Below are positions 29,576 through 38,759 of a stretch of DNA of 64,000 bases, one piece after another (position 1 is the first letter of the stretch; every line of letters starts with the position of its first letter). A program made the position numbers and the translations under genes. Source of the DNA: an uncultured Roseicyclus sp. GTDB taxonomy: Bacteria > Pseudomonadota > Alphaproteobacteria > Rhodobacterales > Rhodobacteraceae. The notes below the pieces were generated by a model, which saw nothing but the letters and a program-made list of their open reading frames with translations, was not told where the DNA came from and did no database searches. The stretch covers positions 1-64,000 of the forward strand of contig CANMRT010000002.1 in assembly GCA_947500415.1 (NCBI GenBank), written 5' to 3'.

Positions 29576-31980
29576 CCCCGCATCCGCGCGTTGTCTGCAT
29601 CAAAGAGCGGCTCGGTTATCAACCGGGCAGGGCGCATGTCGCCGAGGATTTCGATCTCCACCTCAAGCCCCTCAACCGATTGATTCCGTGGCACAAATCC
29701 CAACGCGATGCTTTTCTTCGCGTGATGCGAATAGCCGCCAGAGGTGCAAAATCCCTTCACCTCGCCATCAATCCAGATTGGCTCATAAGCCACCACATCC
29801 GCGTCGTCAGCATCCACTTCAAACGCGGCCAGAACACGCTGGGGCGGGTTGGACCGCTCCGCCTCAGTCGCCGCACGACCGATGAAATCGACGTTCTTTT
29901 TCAATGAGATAAAGCGATCCAACCTCGTCTCTGCCGGCGTGTAATCTGGCGAAAACTCCCGCATCCACGAGCCAAAGAACTTGTCCAACCGCAGCGACAT
30001 CATCGCCCGCATACCGAACGGTTTCATGCCCATCGGCTGCCCGGCGTTCCACAACACATCCCACAACGCTCGCTGCTCCATCGCATCGACGTATATCTCG
30101 TACCCCAGGTCGCCCGTGTAGCTCACCCGCTGCACAATTGCCGTTGAATATCCGATGGTTAGCTGCCGCGCGTCCATGAACTTGATGCCGCTCACATCCT
30201 CCCGCGCCACCGCCTGCAACACCTCCCGCGCGCGAGGTCCGGCAATCTGAAACCCGGTCCGGCGGTCCGAGACATTCTCCAACCGCACACCATCCTTCAA
30301 ATGCGCCTCAAACCACCTCATGTGATAGTCCTGTGCCCCGTAGGACGCGGTTAGCTGGAACCTTTCTTCACTCAGGCAAGTGATTGTAAAGTCACCAATA
30401 ATCTTGCCGTGCTCCGACAACATGGGGCTCAGCGAAAGCCGTCCGACCTGTGGGATGCGCCCGGCCATGATCCGGTCCAACCACGCCCGCGCACCCGGTC
30501 CCCTAACCAAATACTTCCCGAAATTCTGCACCTCGTTGATGCCGACCGCGCCCCGAACCGCCGCAACCTCCCGCGCCGTTGCCGCGAAGGCATTTGAGCG
30601 CCGAAATGACGGCGTCTCATAGCGAACCTCATCACCCTCAGCGAAGTAGTTGGGCACCTCCAACCCGTATTGCTGGCCCCAGACAGCGCCGATTTTGTCG
30701 AAAACATCGTACATCGGCGTGGTTCGGTAAGGCCGCGCGGCGGGAAGCTCCTCATTCGGGTAAACCACTGAAAACCTTGTCTGATAATTCTCGATCACCT
30801 TCGGGAGCGTGTAGCCCGGCGTGATGATCCGCCCGAACCGCGCGACGTCCATCGCCATCACATCACGCTCGGCCTCGCCCTCGATTATCCATTGCGCAAG
30901 GCTTAGGCCCACGCCGCCACCCTGGCTGAAGCCAGCCATCACGCCACATGCCGACCAGTAGTTTCGCAACCCCGGAACCGGCCCAACAAGTGGGTTCCCG
31001 TCTGGCGCAAAGGTAAACGGACCGTGGATCACCGACTTGATGCCTGCGCGTTCCAGAACCGGGAAGCGTTTGAAAGCAAAGGCAATTGAATCGGTGATCT
31101 TGTCAAAATCATCGGGCAATAGTTCATGTCCGAAGTCCCAAGGCGTGCCATCAACCGCCCATGGACGACAGGTTTTCTCATAAAATCCGATGCATAGCCC
31201 ACGACCTTCTTGTCGAAGATAGCTTTCGCCGGCTGGGTCCATCACATGCGGATGCTCAGTCTCGCGCTCGTAGATCTCAGGTGTTTCCTCGGTCACGAGG
31301 TACTGATGCTCCATCGGATGCAGCGGCAAATAGCAGCCCGCCATCGCGGCAACTTCCCGCGCCCATAGGCCCGCCGCGTTAACCACGTGCTCTGCTATAA
31401 GAGTTCCTTTGTCGGTCACGATCTCCCAAGACCCATCCACACGAGCATTGGTCTCCAACACCTTGGTATGCGTATGAATTTCCGCGCCACCCATCCGTGC
31501 GGCCTTGGCATATGCATGGGTGGTGCCGGAAGGGTCCAGATGCCCGTCAAGCGGATCGTAGAGCCCGCCGAGCACGCCCTCGACGTTGGTGATCGGAGCC
31601 AGCGATTTGATCTCATCCGGGCCGACGATCTCCGTCTCTAACCCCATAAACCGATGCTTGGCGCGCTCGGCCTTGAGCATGTCCAGCCGTTCAGGAGTGT
31701 CCGCCAGCGTGACACCGCCCACATGGTGCAAGCCACACGACATACCGGTAAGCTCTTCTAATTCCTTGTAAAGTCGGATCGTATAGCCCTGCAAAGCGGC
31801 CATGTTCGTGTCGCCATTGAGGGTGTGAAAACCACCCGCCGCATGCCAGGTGGAGCCGCTTGTAAGCTCGGACCGCTCCAGCAACGTGACGTCAGACCAG
31901 CCCAGTTTCGTCAGGTGATAGGCCACCGAACAGCCCACGACACCGCCGCCGATGATGCACACACGGGTATGGGATTTCAT
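29572..31980 (-). CDS. FAD-dependent dimethylglycine/sarcosine dehydrogenase family protein
   Basis: An 802-residue two-part enzyme. The N-terminal half is a DAO-type FAD oxidoreductase with CIIGGGVVGCSVAYHL and the SELTSGSTWHAAGG segment (the histidine often carries FAD). The C-terminal half is a GcvT/aminomethyltransferase-like folate-binding domain ending with the RPARLITEPLFD region. Such enzymes demethylate N-methylated glycines from glycine betaine breakdown and pass the methyl group to tetrahydrofolate. The ATG at 31980 is chosen because GGAGG lies five bases upstream; a GTG two codons earlier is not used. Exact substrate (dimethylglycine or sarcosine) cannot be decided here. Confidence 0.9.
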   Translation of the reverse strand: MKSHTRVCIIGGGVVGCSVAYHLTKLGWSDVTLLERSELTSGSTWHAAGGFHTLNGDTNMAALQGYTIRLYKELEELTGMSCGLHHVGGVTLADTPERLDMLKAERAKHRFMGLETEIVGPDEIKSLAPITNVEGVLGGLYDPLDGHLDPSGTTHAYAKAARMGGAEIHTHTKVLETNARVDGSWEIVTDKGTLIAEHVVNAAGLWAREVAAMAGCYLPLHPMEHQYLVTEETPEIYERETEHPHVMDPAGESYLRQEGRGLCIGFYEKTCRPWAVDGTPWDFGHELLPDDFDKITDSIAFAFKRFPVLERAGIKSVIHGPFTFAPDGNPLVGPVPGLRNYWSACGVMAGFSQGGGVGLSLAQWIIEGEAERDVMAMDVARFGRIITPGYTLPKVIENYQTRFSVVYPNEELPAARPYRTTPMYDVFDKIGAVWGQQYGLEVPNYFAEGDEVRYETPSFRRSNAFAATAREVAAVRGAVGINEVQNFGKYLVRGPGARAWLDRIMAGRIPQVGRLSLSPMLSEHGKIIGDFTITCLSEERFQLTASYGAQDYHMRWFEAHLKDGVRLENVSDRRTGFQIAGPRAREVLQAVAREDVSGIKFMDARQLTIGYSTAIVQRVSYTGDLGYEIYVDAMEQRALWDVLWNAGQPMGMKPFGMRAMMSLRLDKFFGSWMREFSPDYTPAETRLDRFISLKKNVDFIGRAATEAERSNPPQRVLAAFEVDADDADVVAYEPIWIDGEVKGFCTSGGYSHHAKKSIALGFVPRNQSVEGLEVEIEILGDMRPARLITEPLFDADNARMRG

Positions 31981-32135
31981 GGACACCTCCGTTTGCCTTC
32001 AGAGCATCTGAGAGGCTCGCAGCGCGGGGGGCAAGCCGGAAAGCGACACTGGGGAGTCGCGCGTGGCGCAAATGTCGGGATGCCTCTGGCGGACGTTTTC
32101 GGGGAACGAAGAGGGGCGGGCGAGGTGCCTGTCGT

Positions 32136-33248
32136 TCAGCGCGCCGCGAGTTGTTCGGCTAAAAGTGCGCGAACCGTATCCGGTGGCACATCGGCGGTCA
32201 CGAAGGCTTCCCCAAGGCCGCGCGCAAGGATGAAGCGCAGCCGGCCCGCGACGACCTTTTTGTCCTGAGCCATGAGGGCAAGCAGGCCATCGGCATCAGG
32301 CAATTCACCCTCAATATCAACCAGATCGCACTTCATGCCCATTTTGCGCAGATGCGCCCGGACGCGGCTGGGGTCTTCCTGCGAACAAAGGCCAAGGCGG
32401 GCAGACAGATCGAATGCGAGTGCGCATCCGATCGCGACCCCTTCGCCGTGCAGCAGCCGGTCGGAGTAACCTGTGGCGGCCTCCAACGCGTGGCAAAACG
32501 TGTGCCCGAGGTTCAAAAGCGCGCGGTCGCCTTGCTCGGTCTCATCGCGGGCGACGATGTCTGCTTTCATTTGGACGGAGCGGCGTACGGCCTCTTGCCG
32601 CAGCTCGGCGTTGCCGGCCAGCGACGGGCCATTCGCCTCAAGCCATTCGAAGAAATCCAGATCGCCGAGAAGCCCGTACTTCGACACTTCCCCATAGCCT
32701 GCAAGAAAATCGCGTGGCTCCAGGGTGCCCAGAATGTCGATATCGGCCAGCACCAGCGCGGGTTGGTGAAATGCGCCGATCAGGTTCTTGCCCTGGGGCG
32801 CGTTGATGCCGGTCTTGCCTCCCACGGAACTGTCGACCTGCGCCAAAAGCGAGGTGGGGATCTGAACAAACCGGATGCCACGGCGGTGAATGGCTGCCGC
32901 GAAGCCCACCAAATCGCCGATTACACCGCCGCCGAAGGCCACAACGATATCGCGGCGTTCGACTTTCTCGGTCAGCAGCCAATCAACGACGCGTTGCAGA
33001 TGCGGCCAGGACTTTGTGGCCTCTCCCGGCGGCAAAATCAGCGCCTCATGCGCCACGCCGCCCGCTTCAAGCCCATCTTGCAGGGTCGTTAAATGCAGGG
33101 CCGCCACCGTTTCTTCGGTCACGATCCAGACCTTGGGTCGCGCGAGAAACGCGTTGATCTGCGCGCCTGCGCTTTCCACCAGACCACGCCCGATGCGCAC
33201 GTCATAGCTGCGCTCATCCAGGGGCACGTGAACCGTCTTCGTCTTCAT
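32136..33248 (-). CDS. aroB: 3-dehydroquinate synthase
   Basis: AroB cyclises DAHP to 3-dehydroquinate, the second step of the shikimate pathway, with NAD+ and a metal. The 370-residue product has the NAD-binding GGGVIGDLVGFAA segment, QIPTSLLAQVDSSVGGKTG and the metal-ligand region LNLGHTFCHALE. An open frame runs about 70 codons further upstream, into aroK; the ATG at 33248 is the family start and overlaps the aroK stop by four bases, giving a coupled aroK-aroB operon. Confidence 0.96.
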   Translation of the reverse strand: MKTKTVHVPLDERSYDVRIGRGLVESAGAQINAFLARPKVWIVTEETVAALHLTTLQDGLEAGGVAHEALILPPGEATKSWPHLQRVVDWLLTEKVERRDIVVAFGGGVIGDLVGFAAAIHRRGIRFVQIPTSLLAQVDSSVGGKTGINAPQGKNLIGAFHQPALVLADIDILGTLEPRDFLAGYGEVSKYGLLGDLDFFEWLEANGPSLAGNAELRQEAVRRSVQMKADIVARDETEQGDRALLNLGHTFCHALEAATGYSDRLLHGEGVAIGCALAFDLSARLGLCSQEDPSRVRAHLRKMGMKCDLVDIEGELPDADGLLALMAQDKKVVAGRLRFILARGLGEAFVTADVPPDTVRALLAEQLAAR

Positions 33249-33865
33249 TGCGCCCGCGCCTCTGACACAACTGCCCCTGCATTCACCAGAATAGACATCA
33301 CTTCCGCAGCTGTCTGATCGATGGACCAATGGGGCTGAACATGAACCCTGTGCGGCGCCATTGCATATGCCGGGAAGCGGTCTTCCAGTAGTTGCGCCAA
33401 GGTGTCTTTCGGGTTCGCGGTCCGAAGCAGGGGGCGGTGGGATTTGTGTTTCACGCGTGACCAAAGCAAATCAAGGTCCGCCTCAAGCCACACGACACAG
33501 GCCTGTTCCGTCAGCATTTTCCGATTGCCTTCGGATAGCCAAGCTCCTCCTCCGGTCGAGAGAATACAAGGTGGACCCTCCAAGAGCCGGGCGATGACCT
33601 GGCCTTCCTTTTCGCGAAAGAAGGGCTCACCGTATTTGTCGAAGATTTCCGCAATCGTGAGCTGCGCGGAGGTCACGATTTCGGCGTCCGAATCGCGCAT
33701 GTCAGCGCCCAACTGGGCAGCCAATGCGCGACCAATGGCGGTCTTGCCCGCGCCCATCATGCCAACCAGCACGACGCTGCGCGTCAATCTGCCGTCACCC
33801 TGTGGCACGCTTTCGCCCATCACCGAAAAAATTGCCCCCTTAAGTGGCGAAATCCTGCCGTCCAT
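33245..33865 (-). CDS. aroK: Shikimate kinase
   Basis: Phosphorylates shikimate at the 3-hydroxyl. The 206-residue product has the P-loop GMMGAGKTAIGR, the shikimate-binding DSDAEI segment and the STGGGAWL loop. About 30 residues precede the P-loop strand, longer than typical; an internal ATG (MGESVP) is an alternative start. It is the first gene of the aroK-aroB operon and is divergent from a small membrane-protein gene. Confidence 0.94.
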   Translation of the reverse strand: MDGRISPLKGAIFSVMGESVPQGDGRLTRSVVLVGMMGAGKTAIGRALAAQLGADMRDSDAEIVTSAQLTIAEIFDKYGEPFFREKEGQVIARLLEGPPCILSTGGGAWLSEGNRKMLTEQACVVWLEADLDLLWSRVKHKSHRPLLRTANPKDTLAQLLEDRFPAYAMAPHRVHVQPHWSIDQTAAEVMSILVNAGAVVSEARAQ

Positions 33866-33957
33866 GGCTTATATGGAAATTACGGCGGCAGCAAACGCTG
33901 TGCGCGCCCGGTTGAGGCGCGAAGGGGCAGGGTAGAACGAGGGGTCCGGACACGGCC

Positions 33958-34092
33958 ATGGGGCGTATCCTTATCACGTTGATTTTGTTGGCACTCCTCG
34001 GGTTTGTCGGATTGATTGGTTATGCCTATTCCGGGTTCTTGCAACCTGATGTGCAGACCGTGACGCAGCCGGTGACGCTTGATGTGGACTAG
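33958..34092 (+). CDS. 44-residue single-pass membrane protein
   Basis: The product begins MGRILITLILLALLGFVG, one strong hydrophobic helix, and ends in a short acidic-polar tail (QPDVQTVTQPVTLDVD), predicted periplasmic. The stop codon overlaps the start of the next gene by 11 bases, so the two are probably translated together. No family is recognised, but the position between aroK and a conserved-looking unknown supports a real gene. Function unknown. Confidence 0.65.
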   Translation: MGRILITLILLALLGFVGLIGYAYSGFLQPDVQTVTQPVTLDVD

Positions 34093-35626
34093 CGCGCGCA
34101 TTGCCTTGTTGGCTGTCGTCTTGGCCAATCCTGTCTATGCGCAAGAGGCGGGGCAGACGGCCGAGATCGACCTGACCGGTCTGCCTGAATTGGGCACGCC
34201 GGACTGGTTGTCCGACACAATCACGCGCCCCCACGCCAATGTCGCGACGGACGCGTCGGTAGCTGAAATCATGGTGTTGCCGCTGGATGCGATCCAATTG
34301 GATGCGGTGGGGTTGCTGCCCGCAACGATCACTGGCCTGCCGCGCGGATTGTGGGGGGCGTCCGAGACTGAAACCTTGGCCCGCCTGATGCGCGCGCAGC
34401 CGATCCAGGGCTTGCCCGCGATGCAGAATTTCACCGAGGTGCTGGCGCTTGCCGAACTGGATCCGCCGCTCGATGCGCCAGCGGAAGGATCCGAGCTGTT
34501 CCTCGCGCGCCTGGATATGTTGCTGGACCGGGGCGCGTTAGACCCTGCCCAAGCGCTGATGGAACGGGCCGGGCCGACACAGGACGGGGACATCTTTCGA
34601 CGGTGGTTCGACGTCTCGCTTCTGACCGATCATTCCACTCGCGCCTGTGCGGCGATGAACGCCAATCCTGACATCGCGCCGACCTTCCCGGCGCGCATCT
34701 TCTGCCTCGCCCGTGGTGGCGACTGGTCCGCAGCCGCGCTGTCGCTTGGCACCGGAGAGGCTTTGGGTCAGATCACCGAATCCGAAGGCGACCTGATCGC
34801 GCGTTTCCTAGATCCGGAGCTGTTCGAGGGCGAGCCGCCGCTTCCGCCCGACGACACGCTGACGCCTCTGGAATTCCAGATGCGTATGGCGATCGCGCAG
34901 CGTCCGGACATGACAGGCATGCCGCTAGCCTTTCTATATGCAGACCTGTCGCCGCTGGCCGGTTGGCGTGCGCAACTGGATGCCTCGGAGCGACTGACCC
35001 GTTCAGGCGCCATCGCACCGCAGGAATGGTTTGCCATCTACACCTCGCAAGGACCTTCGGCTTCGGGCGCGATCTGGGACCGTGTTGAGGCGCTGCAAGC
35101 TTTGGACGCGGCGTTGCTGGCCGGTGATCCGATTGAGACCTCGCGCAGGCTGGCGCCGGCGTGGGAGGCCATGCAGGACGCGGGGCTGGAAGTGGCTTTC
35201 GCAGATATTTACGGCGAGCGTCTGTTGCGCACGCCCTTGGTCGATGAAGCGGGAATTCTCGCACGAAGGATCGGACTGCTGTCACCGCTTTACGAGCAGG
35301 TGGCGCAATCGGCCGTGGCGCAGAACGCCACTGAACGTTTCGCATTTGCGATTGCGCGAGGCTTGCCGCCCGAAGCCACACGGGACCCGCTCGACCGCGC
35401 CATCGGGGCGGCTTTTGCAATCGACCGTCCGTCGCACCGTTACAGCCTGTTCCTTGAGAACAACCGTCTAGGGGAAGCGCTGTTGCGCGCGGCCCTGGTG
35501 CTGGCCCAAGGCGGCGCAGATACGGACACTGACGATCTGACCGACGCGCTGGTGCTGTTCCGCGCGGTGGGTTTGGAAGACGTCGCCCGGCGCGCGGCCC
35601 TGCAACTGCATCTGTTGCGAGGCTGA
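34082..35626 (+). CDS. Periplasmic protein of unknown function, upstream of xerD
   Basis: A 514-residue protein with a Sec signal peptide (MWTSARIALLAVVLANPVYAQ, cut near residue 20). The rest is helical, alanine- and leucine-rich, with many evenly spaced hydrophobic residues suggesting a repeat or helical-bundle fold; two cysteines lie near the middle (RACAAMN and FCLARGG). No domain is recognised. It overlaps the small membrane-protein gene and ends five bases before xerD, so the three may form one transcript. Function unknown. Confidence 0.75.
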   Translation: MWTSARIALLAVVLANPVYAQEAGQTAEIDLTGLPELGTPDWLSDTITRPHANVATDASVAEIMVLPLDAIQLDAVGLLPATITGLPRGLWGASETETLARLMRAQPIQGLPAMQNFTEVLALAELDPPLDAPAEGSELFLARLDMLLDRGALDPAQALMERAGPTQDGDIFRRWFDVSLLTDHSTRACAAMNANPDIAPTFPARIFCLARGGDWSAAALSLGTGEALGQITESEGDLIARFLDPELFEGEPPLPPDDTLTPLEFQMRMAIAQRPDMTGMPLAFLYADLSPLAGWRAQLDASERLTRSGAIAPQEWFAIYTSQGPSASGAIWDRVEALQALDAALLAGDPIETSRRLAPAWEAMQDAGLEVAFADIYGERLLRTPLVDEAGILARRIGLLSPLYEQVAQSAVAQNATERFAFAIARGLPPEATRDPLDRAIGAAFAIDRPSHRYSLFLENNRLGEALLRAALVLAQGGADTDTDDLTDALVLFRAVGLEDVARRAALQLHLLRG

Positions 35627-35630
35627 CGGC

Positions 35631-36572
35631 ATGGCGGGGCCCGCCAGCGACACCGACTGGATCGCGCTCTACCTTGGTGCAGCGGCGGCGGAGCAGGGGG
35701 CGGCACAGAACACGCTCTTGGGCTATGGGCGCGACCTGCGTGACGCCATGGGATGGCTCGCCAAGCGTGGCGGCTTTGCGGCTGCGGATCGCAGCAAGCT
35801 GGAAAGCTACATCGCAAATCTTGAGGCAGAGGGATTGGCACCAGCCACCCGGGCGCGGCGGTTGTCATCGCTGAAACAGCTCTACCGGTTTGCCCATGAA
35901 GAGGGGTGGCGGACAGACAATCCGACGCTTCAGATCACCGGGCCAGCGCGCGCGAGAAAATTGCCCGGGACGTTGAGCATGGCGCAGGTTGATGCCCTTC
36001 TCGACGCTGCGGGAAGCCATGGGCGCGGCGATGGCGACCGGCTGCGCAACCGCTGCCTGATGCAAATCCTTTACGCAACCGGACTGCGCGTAACTGAACT
36101 GGTCTCTCTGCCGGTTTCCGCGTTGCGCGGCGACCCACAGATGCTTTTGGTCATGGGGAAGGGCGGCAAAGAGCGGATCGTGCCGCTCAGCCCGCCTGCG
36201 CGGGAGGCGGCGGCGGCATGGCTGGCGCACCGCGATGCGGAGGAGGAGCGCGCACGGGTTGAGACCGGGGCAAAGCCAAGTCCCTTTGCCTTTCCGTCGC
36301 GTGGAAAGGCGGGGCACCTTACGCGCGTGCGGTTTTTTACGCTGATAAAGGAGTTGGCAGTAACTGCAGGCCTCGATCCGGCGGCAGTGACGCCTCACAC
36401 GTTGCGCCATGCCTTTGCGACGCATCTTTTGCAAAACGGGGCCGACCTACGGGCGATTCAAACGCTTCTGGGCCATGCGGATATCGCAACGACCGAGATT
36501 TACACACATATACTCGATGAGCGTCTCAAGGCGCTGGTTCTCGAAAAACACCCGCTGGCGCGGGACGGCTAG
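35631..36572 (+). CDS. xerD: Site-specific tyrosine recombinase XerD
   Basis: XerD, with XerC, resolves chromosome dimers at dif. The 313-residue product has an N-terminal SAM-like DNA-binding domain and a catalytic domain with the full set of residues: Arg in TGLRVTEL, Lys in GKGGKER, HTLRH, a His in LLGHADI and the nucleophile Tyr in EIYTH. It ends with the KHPLA tail typical of XerD. It follows the unknown periplasmic gene by four bases. No dif site was identified in the window. Confidence 0.93.
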   Translation: MAGPASDTDWIALYLGAAAAEQGAAQNTLLGYGRDLRDAMGWLAKRGGFAAADRSKLESYIANLEAEGLAPATRARRLSSLKQLYRFAHEEGWRTDNPTLQITGPARARKLPGTLSMAQVDALLDAAGSHGRGDGDRLRNRCLMQILYATGLRVTELVSLPVSALRGDPQMLLVMGKGGKERIVPLSPPAREAAAAWLAHRDAEEERARVETGAKPSPFAFPSRGKAGHLTRVRFFTLIKELAVTAGLDPAAVTPHTLRHAFATHLLQNGADLRAIQTLLGHADIATTEIYTHILDERLKALVLEKHPLARDG

Positions 36573-36588
36573 GCCACTCCTCCAGCCT

Positions 36589-36616
36589 ACGGCTGTCCTC
36601 GCAGCCGTCGTCTTTT
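36589..36616 (+). terminator. Probable terminator after xerD
   Basis: Stem ACGGCTG / CAGCCGT with a six-base loop, followed by CGTCTTTTC. It lies 17 bases after the xerD stop. Confidence 0.65.
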
Positions 36617-36664
36617 CAATCGGCTTCCCTTGAACGACGCCCCGCGCGCCCCCATAACCCGCCC

Positions 36665-37993
36665 ATGGAAAACGAACTCCCCCTTCCGGAACCGTCAGCG
36701 CTCGCTGACCCGTCAAATTGGATCATCGCTGCGGTGATCGTGTTTCTACTTGTCTGCTCAGGCTTCTTTTCGGGGTCAGAGACGGCCCTTACGGCGGCGT
36801 CGCGGGGCAAGTTGCGCTCAATCGCCAGCAAGGACACGGGCCCGGCAAGAGGCGCGGAACGGGCGTTGGAGTTGAAGGAAGACAATGAGCGCCTGATCGG
36901 CGGCATTCTTCTGGGCAACAATCTGGTCAACATCCTGGCGACGGCACTGGCCACGGCGCTTTTCACAGCGCTTTTGGGGGAAGGGGGCGTGGCGATTGCG
37001 ACGTTGGTGATGACCGCACTTGTGTTGGTCTTTGCCGAGGTGTTGCCCAAGACGTTTGCGATCAACAACCCGGAAACCTCTGCGGCGCGTGTCGCGCGGC
37101 CCATCGGGCTGATCATCTCGGTCATGGCCCCGGTCGTGGCAGTCGTGCGCTTCATCGTCCGGGGTGTGTTGCGCTTGTTCGGCACGCGGATCGAGGCGGG
37201 CGACAACATGTTGTCCGTCAAGGAAGAGATCATGGGCGCGCTGTCGATTGGCCACGAGGAGGGATCGGTCGAGAAGGAACAGCGCGACCGTTTGCTCGGG
37301 GCGCTCGATTTGCATGAGCGGACAGTGGAAGAGATCATGCTCCATCGCTCGGGCATTGAGATGATCGACGCAGATGCGGCCCCGGAAGAAATCTTGAGCC
37401 AATGCCTGCAATCGCCCCACACGCGGCTGCCGGTCTTCAAGGACGATCAAGAAAACATCGTGGGCGTGGTTCACGCGAAAGACCTGCTGCGCGCGATTGA
37501 CCGTCTGACGCGGGGCGAGGACGCAGAGGGGATCGCAGCGTTCGATATCTCGGACGTCGCGATGAAGCCCTACTTCGTGCCGGAGACCACAACACTCGAC
37601 GATCAAATGCGCCAGTTCCTACGGCGACACACGCATTTTGCTTTGGTCGTCGATGAGTACGGCGCGCTTGGCGGGTTGATTACGCTGGAGGACATTCTTG
37701 AAGAAATTGTCGGTGAGATCACCGATGAATTTGACGTCGAGGATGCCCCGGTTCTGGAGGCTGACACCGCCGGAAACTACACCATTGACGGTGCGATGAC
37801 GATCCGCGACCTGAACCGCGCGGCTGACTGGACGCTGCCTGATGAAGAGGCCAACACAGTGGCTGGCCTGGTTATCCATGAGGCGCAGACGATCCCGCTG
37901 CCTGGGCAGTGCTTTGCCTTCCACGGGTTCCGGTTTGAGGTGGCAGAACGGGAGCAGAACCGCCTGACGAAGCTGAAAGTGCGGCGGCTGTAA
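36665..37993 (+). CDS. CNNM/CBS-domain protein of the CorC/HlyC family
   Basis: A 442-residue membrane protein: an N-terminal CNNM (DUF21) domain with three to four helices (SNWIIAAVIVFLLVCSGFFSG onward), a CBS-domain pair at about 210-335, and a C-terminal CorC_HlyC domain at about 350-440. Proteins of this type act in magnesium and other divalent-cation homeostasis; the ion is not determined here. The gene stands alone between xerD and a VOC-type gene. A perfect hairpin follows its stop codon. Confidence 0.9.
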   Translation: MENELPLPEPSALADPSNWIIAAVIVFLLVCSGFFSGSETALTAASRGKLRSIASKDTGPARGAERALELKEDNERLIGGILLGNNLVNILATALATALFTALLGEGGVAIATLVMTALVLVFAEVLPKTFAINNPETSAARVARPIGLIISVMAPVVAVVRFIVRGVLRLFGTRIEAGDNMLSVKEEIMGALSIGHEEGSVEKEQRDRLLGALDLHERTVEEIMLHRSGIEMIDADAAPEEILSQCLQSPHTRLPVFKDDQENIVGVVHAKDLLRAIDRLTRGEDAEGIAAFDISDVAMKPYFVPETTTLDDQMRQFLRRHTHFALVVDEYGALGGLITLEDILEEIVGEITDEFDVEDAPVLEADTAGNYTIDGAMTIRDLNRAADWTLPDEEANTVAGLVIHEAQTIPLPGQCFAFHGFRFEVAEREQNRLTKLKVRRL

Positions 37994-38000
37994 GGATTGA

Positions 38001-38020
38001 TGGTTGCAAGCGTGCAACCA
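38001..38020. repeat. Hairpin after the CorC-type gene (recurrent GGTTGCA/TGCAACC element, copy 2)
   Basis: Perfect 8-bp arms TGGTTGCA / TGCAACCA with loop AGCG, seven bases after the stop codon. As at hisI (9190-9209), a CAAGT...GAAA stretch follows, and a T6 run lies about 35 bases on. The two copies share hairpin, spacing and the downstream stretch. Confidence 0.55.
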
Positions 38021-38060
38021 CCACCCAAGTATCAGAAAAGGCGCGATTTTGCATTTTTTG

Positions 38061-38077
38061 TTAACCTGATCTTAACC
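38061..38077 (+). promoter_or_regulatory. Perfect CtrA binding site upstream of the VOC gene
   Basis: TTAA-CCTGATC-TTAACC matches the CtrA consensus TTAA-N7-TTAAC without mismatch. It lies 90 bases before the ATG at 38167. A 7-bp inverted repeat TGCGCAC/GTGCGCA follows at 38080-38100. Control of the VOC gene by CtrA is inferred from the motif. Confidence 0.7.
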
Positions 38078-38166
38078 TTTGCGCACCGGCTCTGTGCGCA
38101 GATTTCGGGTTTTCAACGCCAGTCTCTCGCCCCCAATGTTTGGCCACGCAAAAGATGGAGGATGCC

Positions 38167-38721
38167 ATGCACAAACTTCAATCCCAAGGGTTGCACCACA
38201 TCACTATGATGGGCGCAGACAGACAGACCTCCATCGACTTCTGGGAAGGTGTGTTGGGCATGCCGTTTGTGTTTGAACAGCCCAACCTCGATGACCCTGA
38301 TCAGGGGCATCTTTATTTCGATCCCGGCGACGGCCGGTTGATCACGATCTTCACCTCAGAGAACCGCAAACCGCCCAGTGAACCTGCGGAGCAGAATGTG
38401 GGTCAGCTTCACCACATCGCCTTTTCGGTCAGTCAATCGATGTATTCGCAGTTGGTTGAACGGTTGGACGCGCGCGGCATCTCCCATTCCGGCGAGAAGG
38501 ACCGTGGGTTCATGAACTCGATCTACTTTCGTGACCCGTTGGGAATGTTGATTGAGCTTGCCTCCTACCGGTTCGAACCGCCTGCCGGGCACAGCCATGC
38601 TGACGTGTTGATGGAGGCGCACAAGGTGCGTGTCGCGGCGGGGGATGACGCGATTGCGGACGAGCACCTGGCGGTTGCCATTGAGAACCTGAGCGGCCGT
38701 CGGGCGAGCCTGAGTGACTGA
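38167..38721 (+). CDS. VOC (glyoxalase/dioxygenase) superfamily protein
   Basis: A 184-residue protein with two beta-alpha-beta-beta-beta units of the vicinal-oxygen-chelate fold. Likely metal ligands are the histidine of LHHITMM, the histidine of LHHIAFSV and the glutamate in MLIELASYRF. This pattern fits a ring-cleavage dioxygenase or glyoxalase-like enzyme; the substrate cannot be named. The start at 38167 has GGAGG five bases upstream; an earlier in-frame ATG at 38140 is rejected. A perfect CtrA site lies upstream. Confidence 0.85.
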   Translation: MHKLQSQGLHHITMMGADRQTSIDFWEGVLGMPFVFEQPNLDDPDQGHLYFDPGDGRLITIFTSENRKPPSEPAEQNVGQLHHIAFSVSQSMYSQLVERLDARGISHSGEKDRGFMNSIYFRDPLGMLIELASYRFEPPAGHSHADVLMEAHKVRVAAGDDAIADEHLAVAIENLSGRRASLSD

Positions 38722-38759
38722 AGACGGGCGAACCGGGTATTGGTGGCCTAGCGAAGGGC

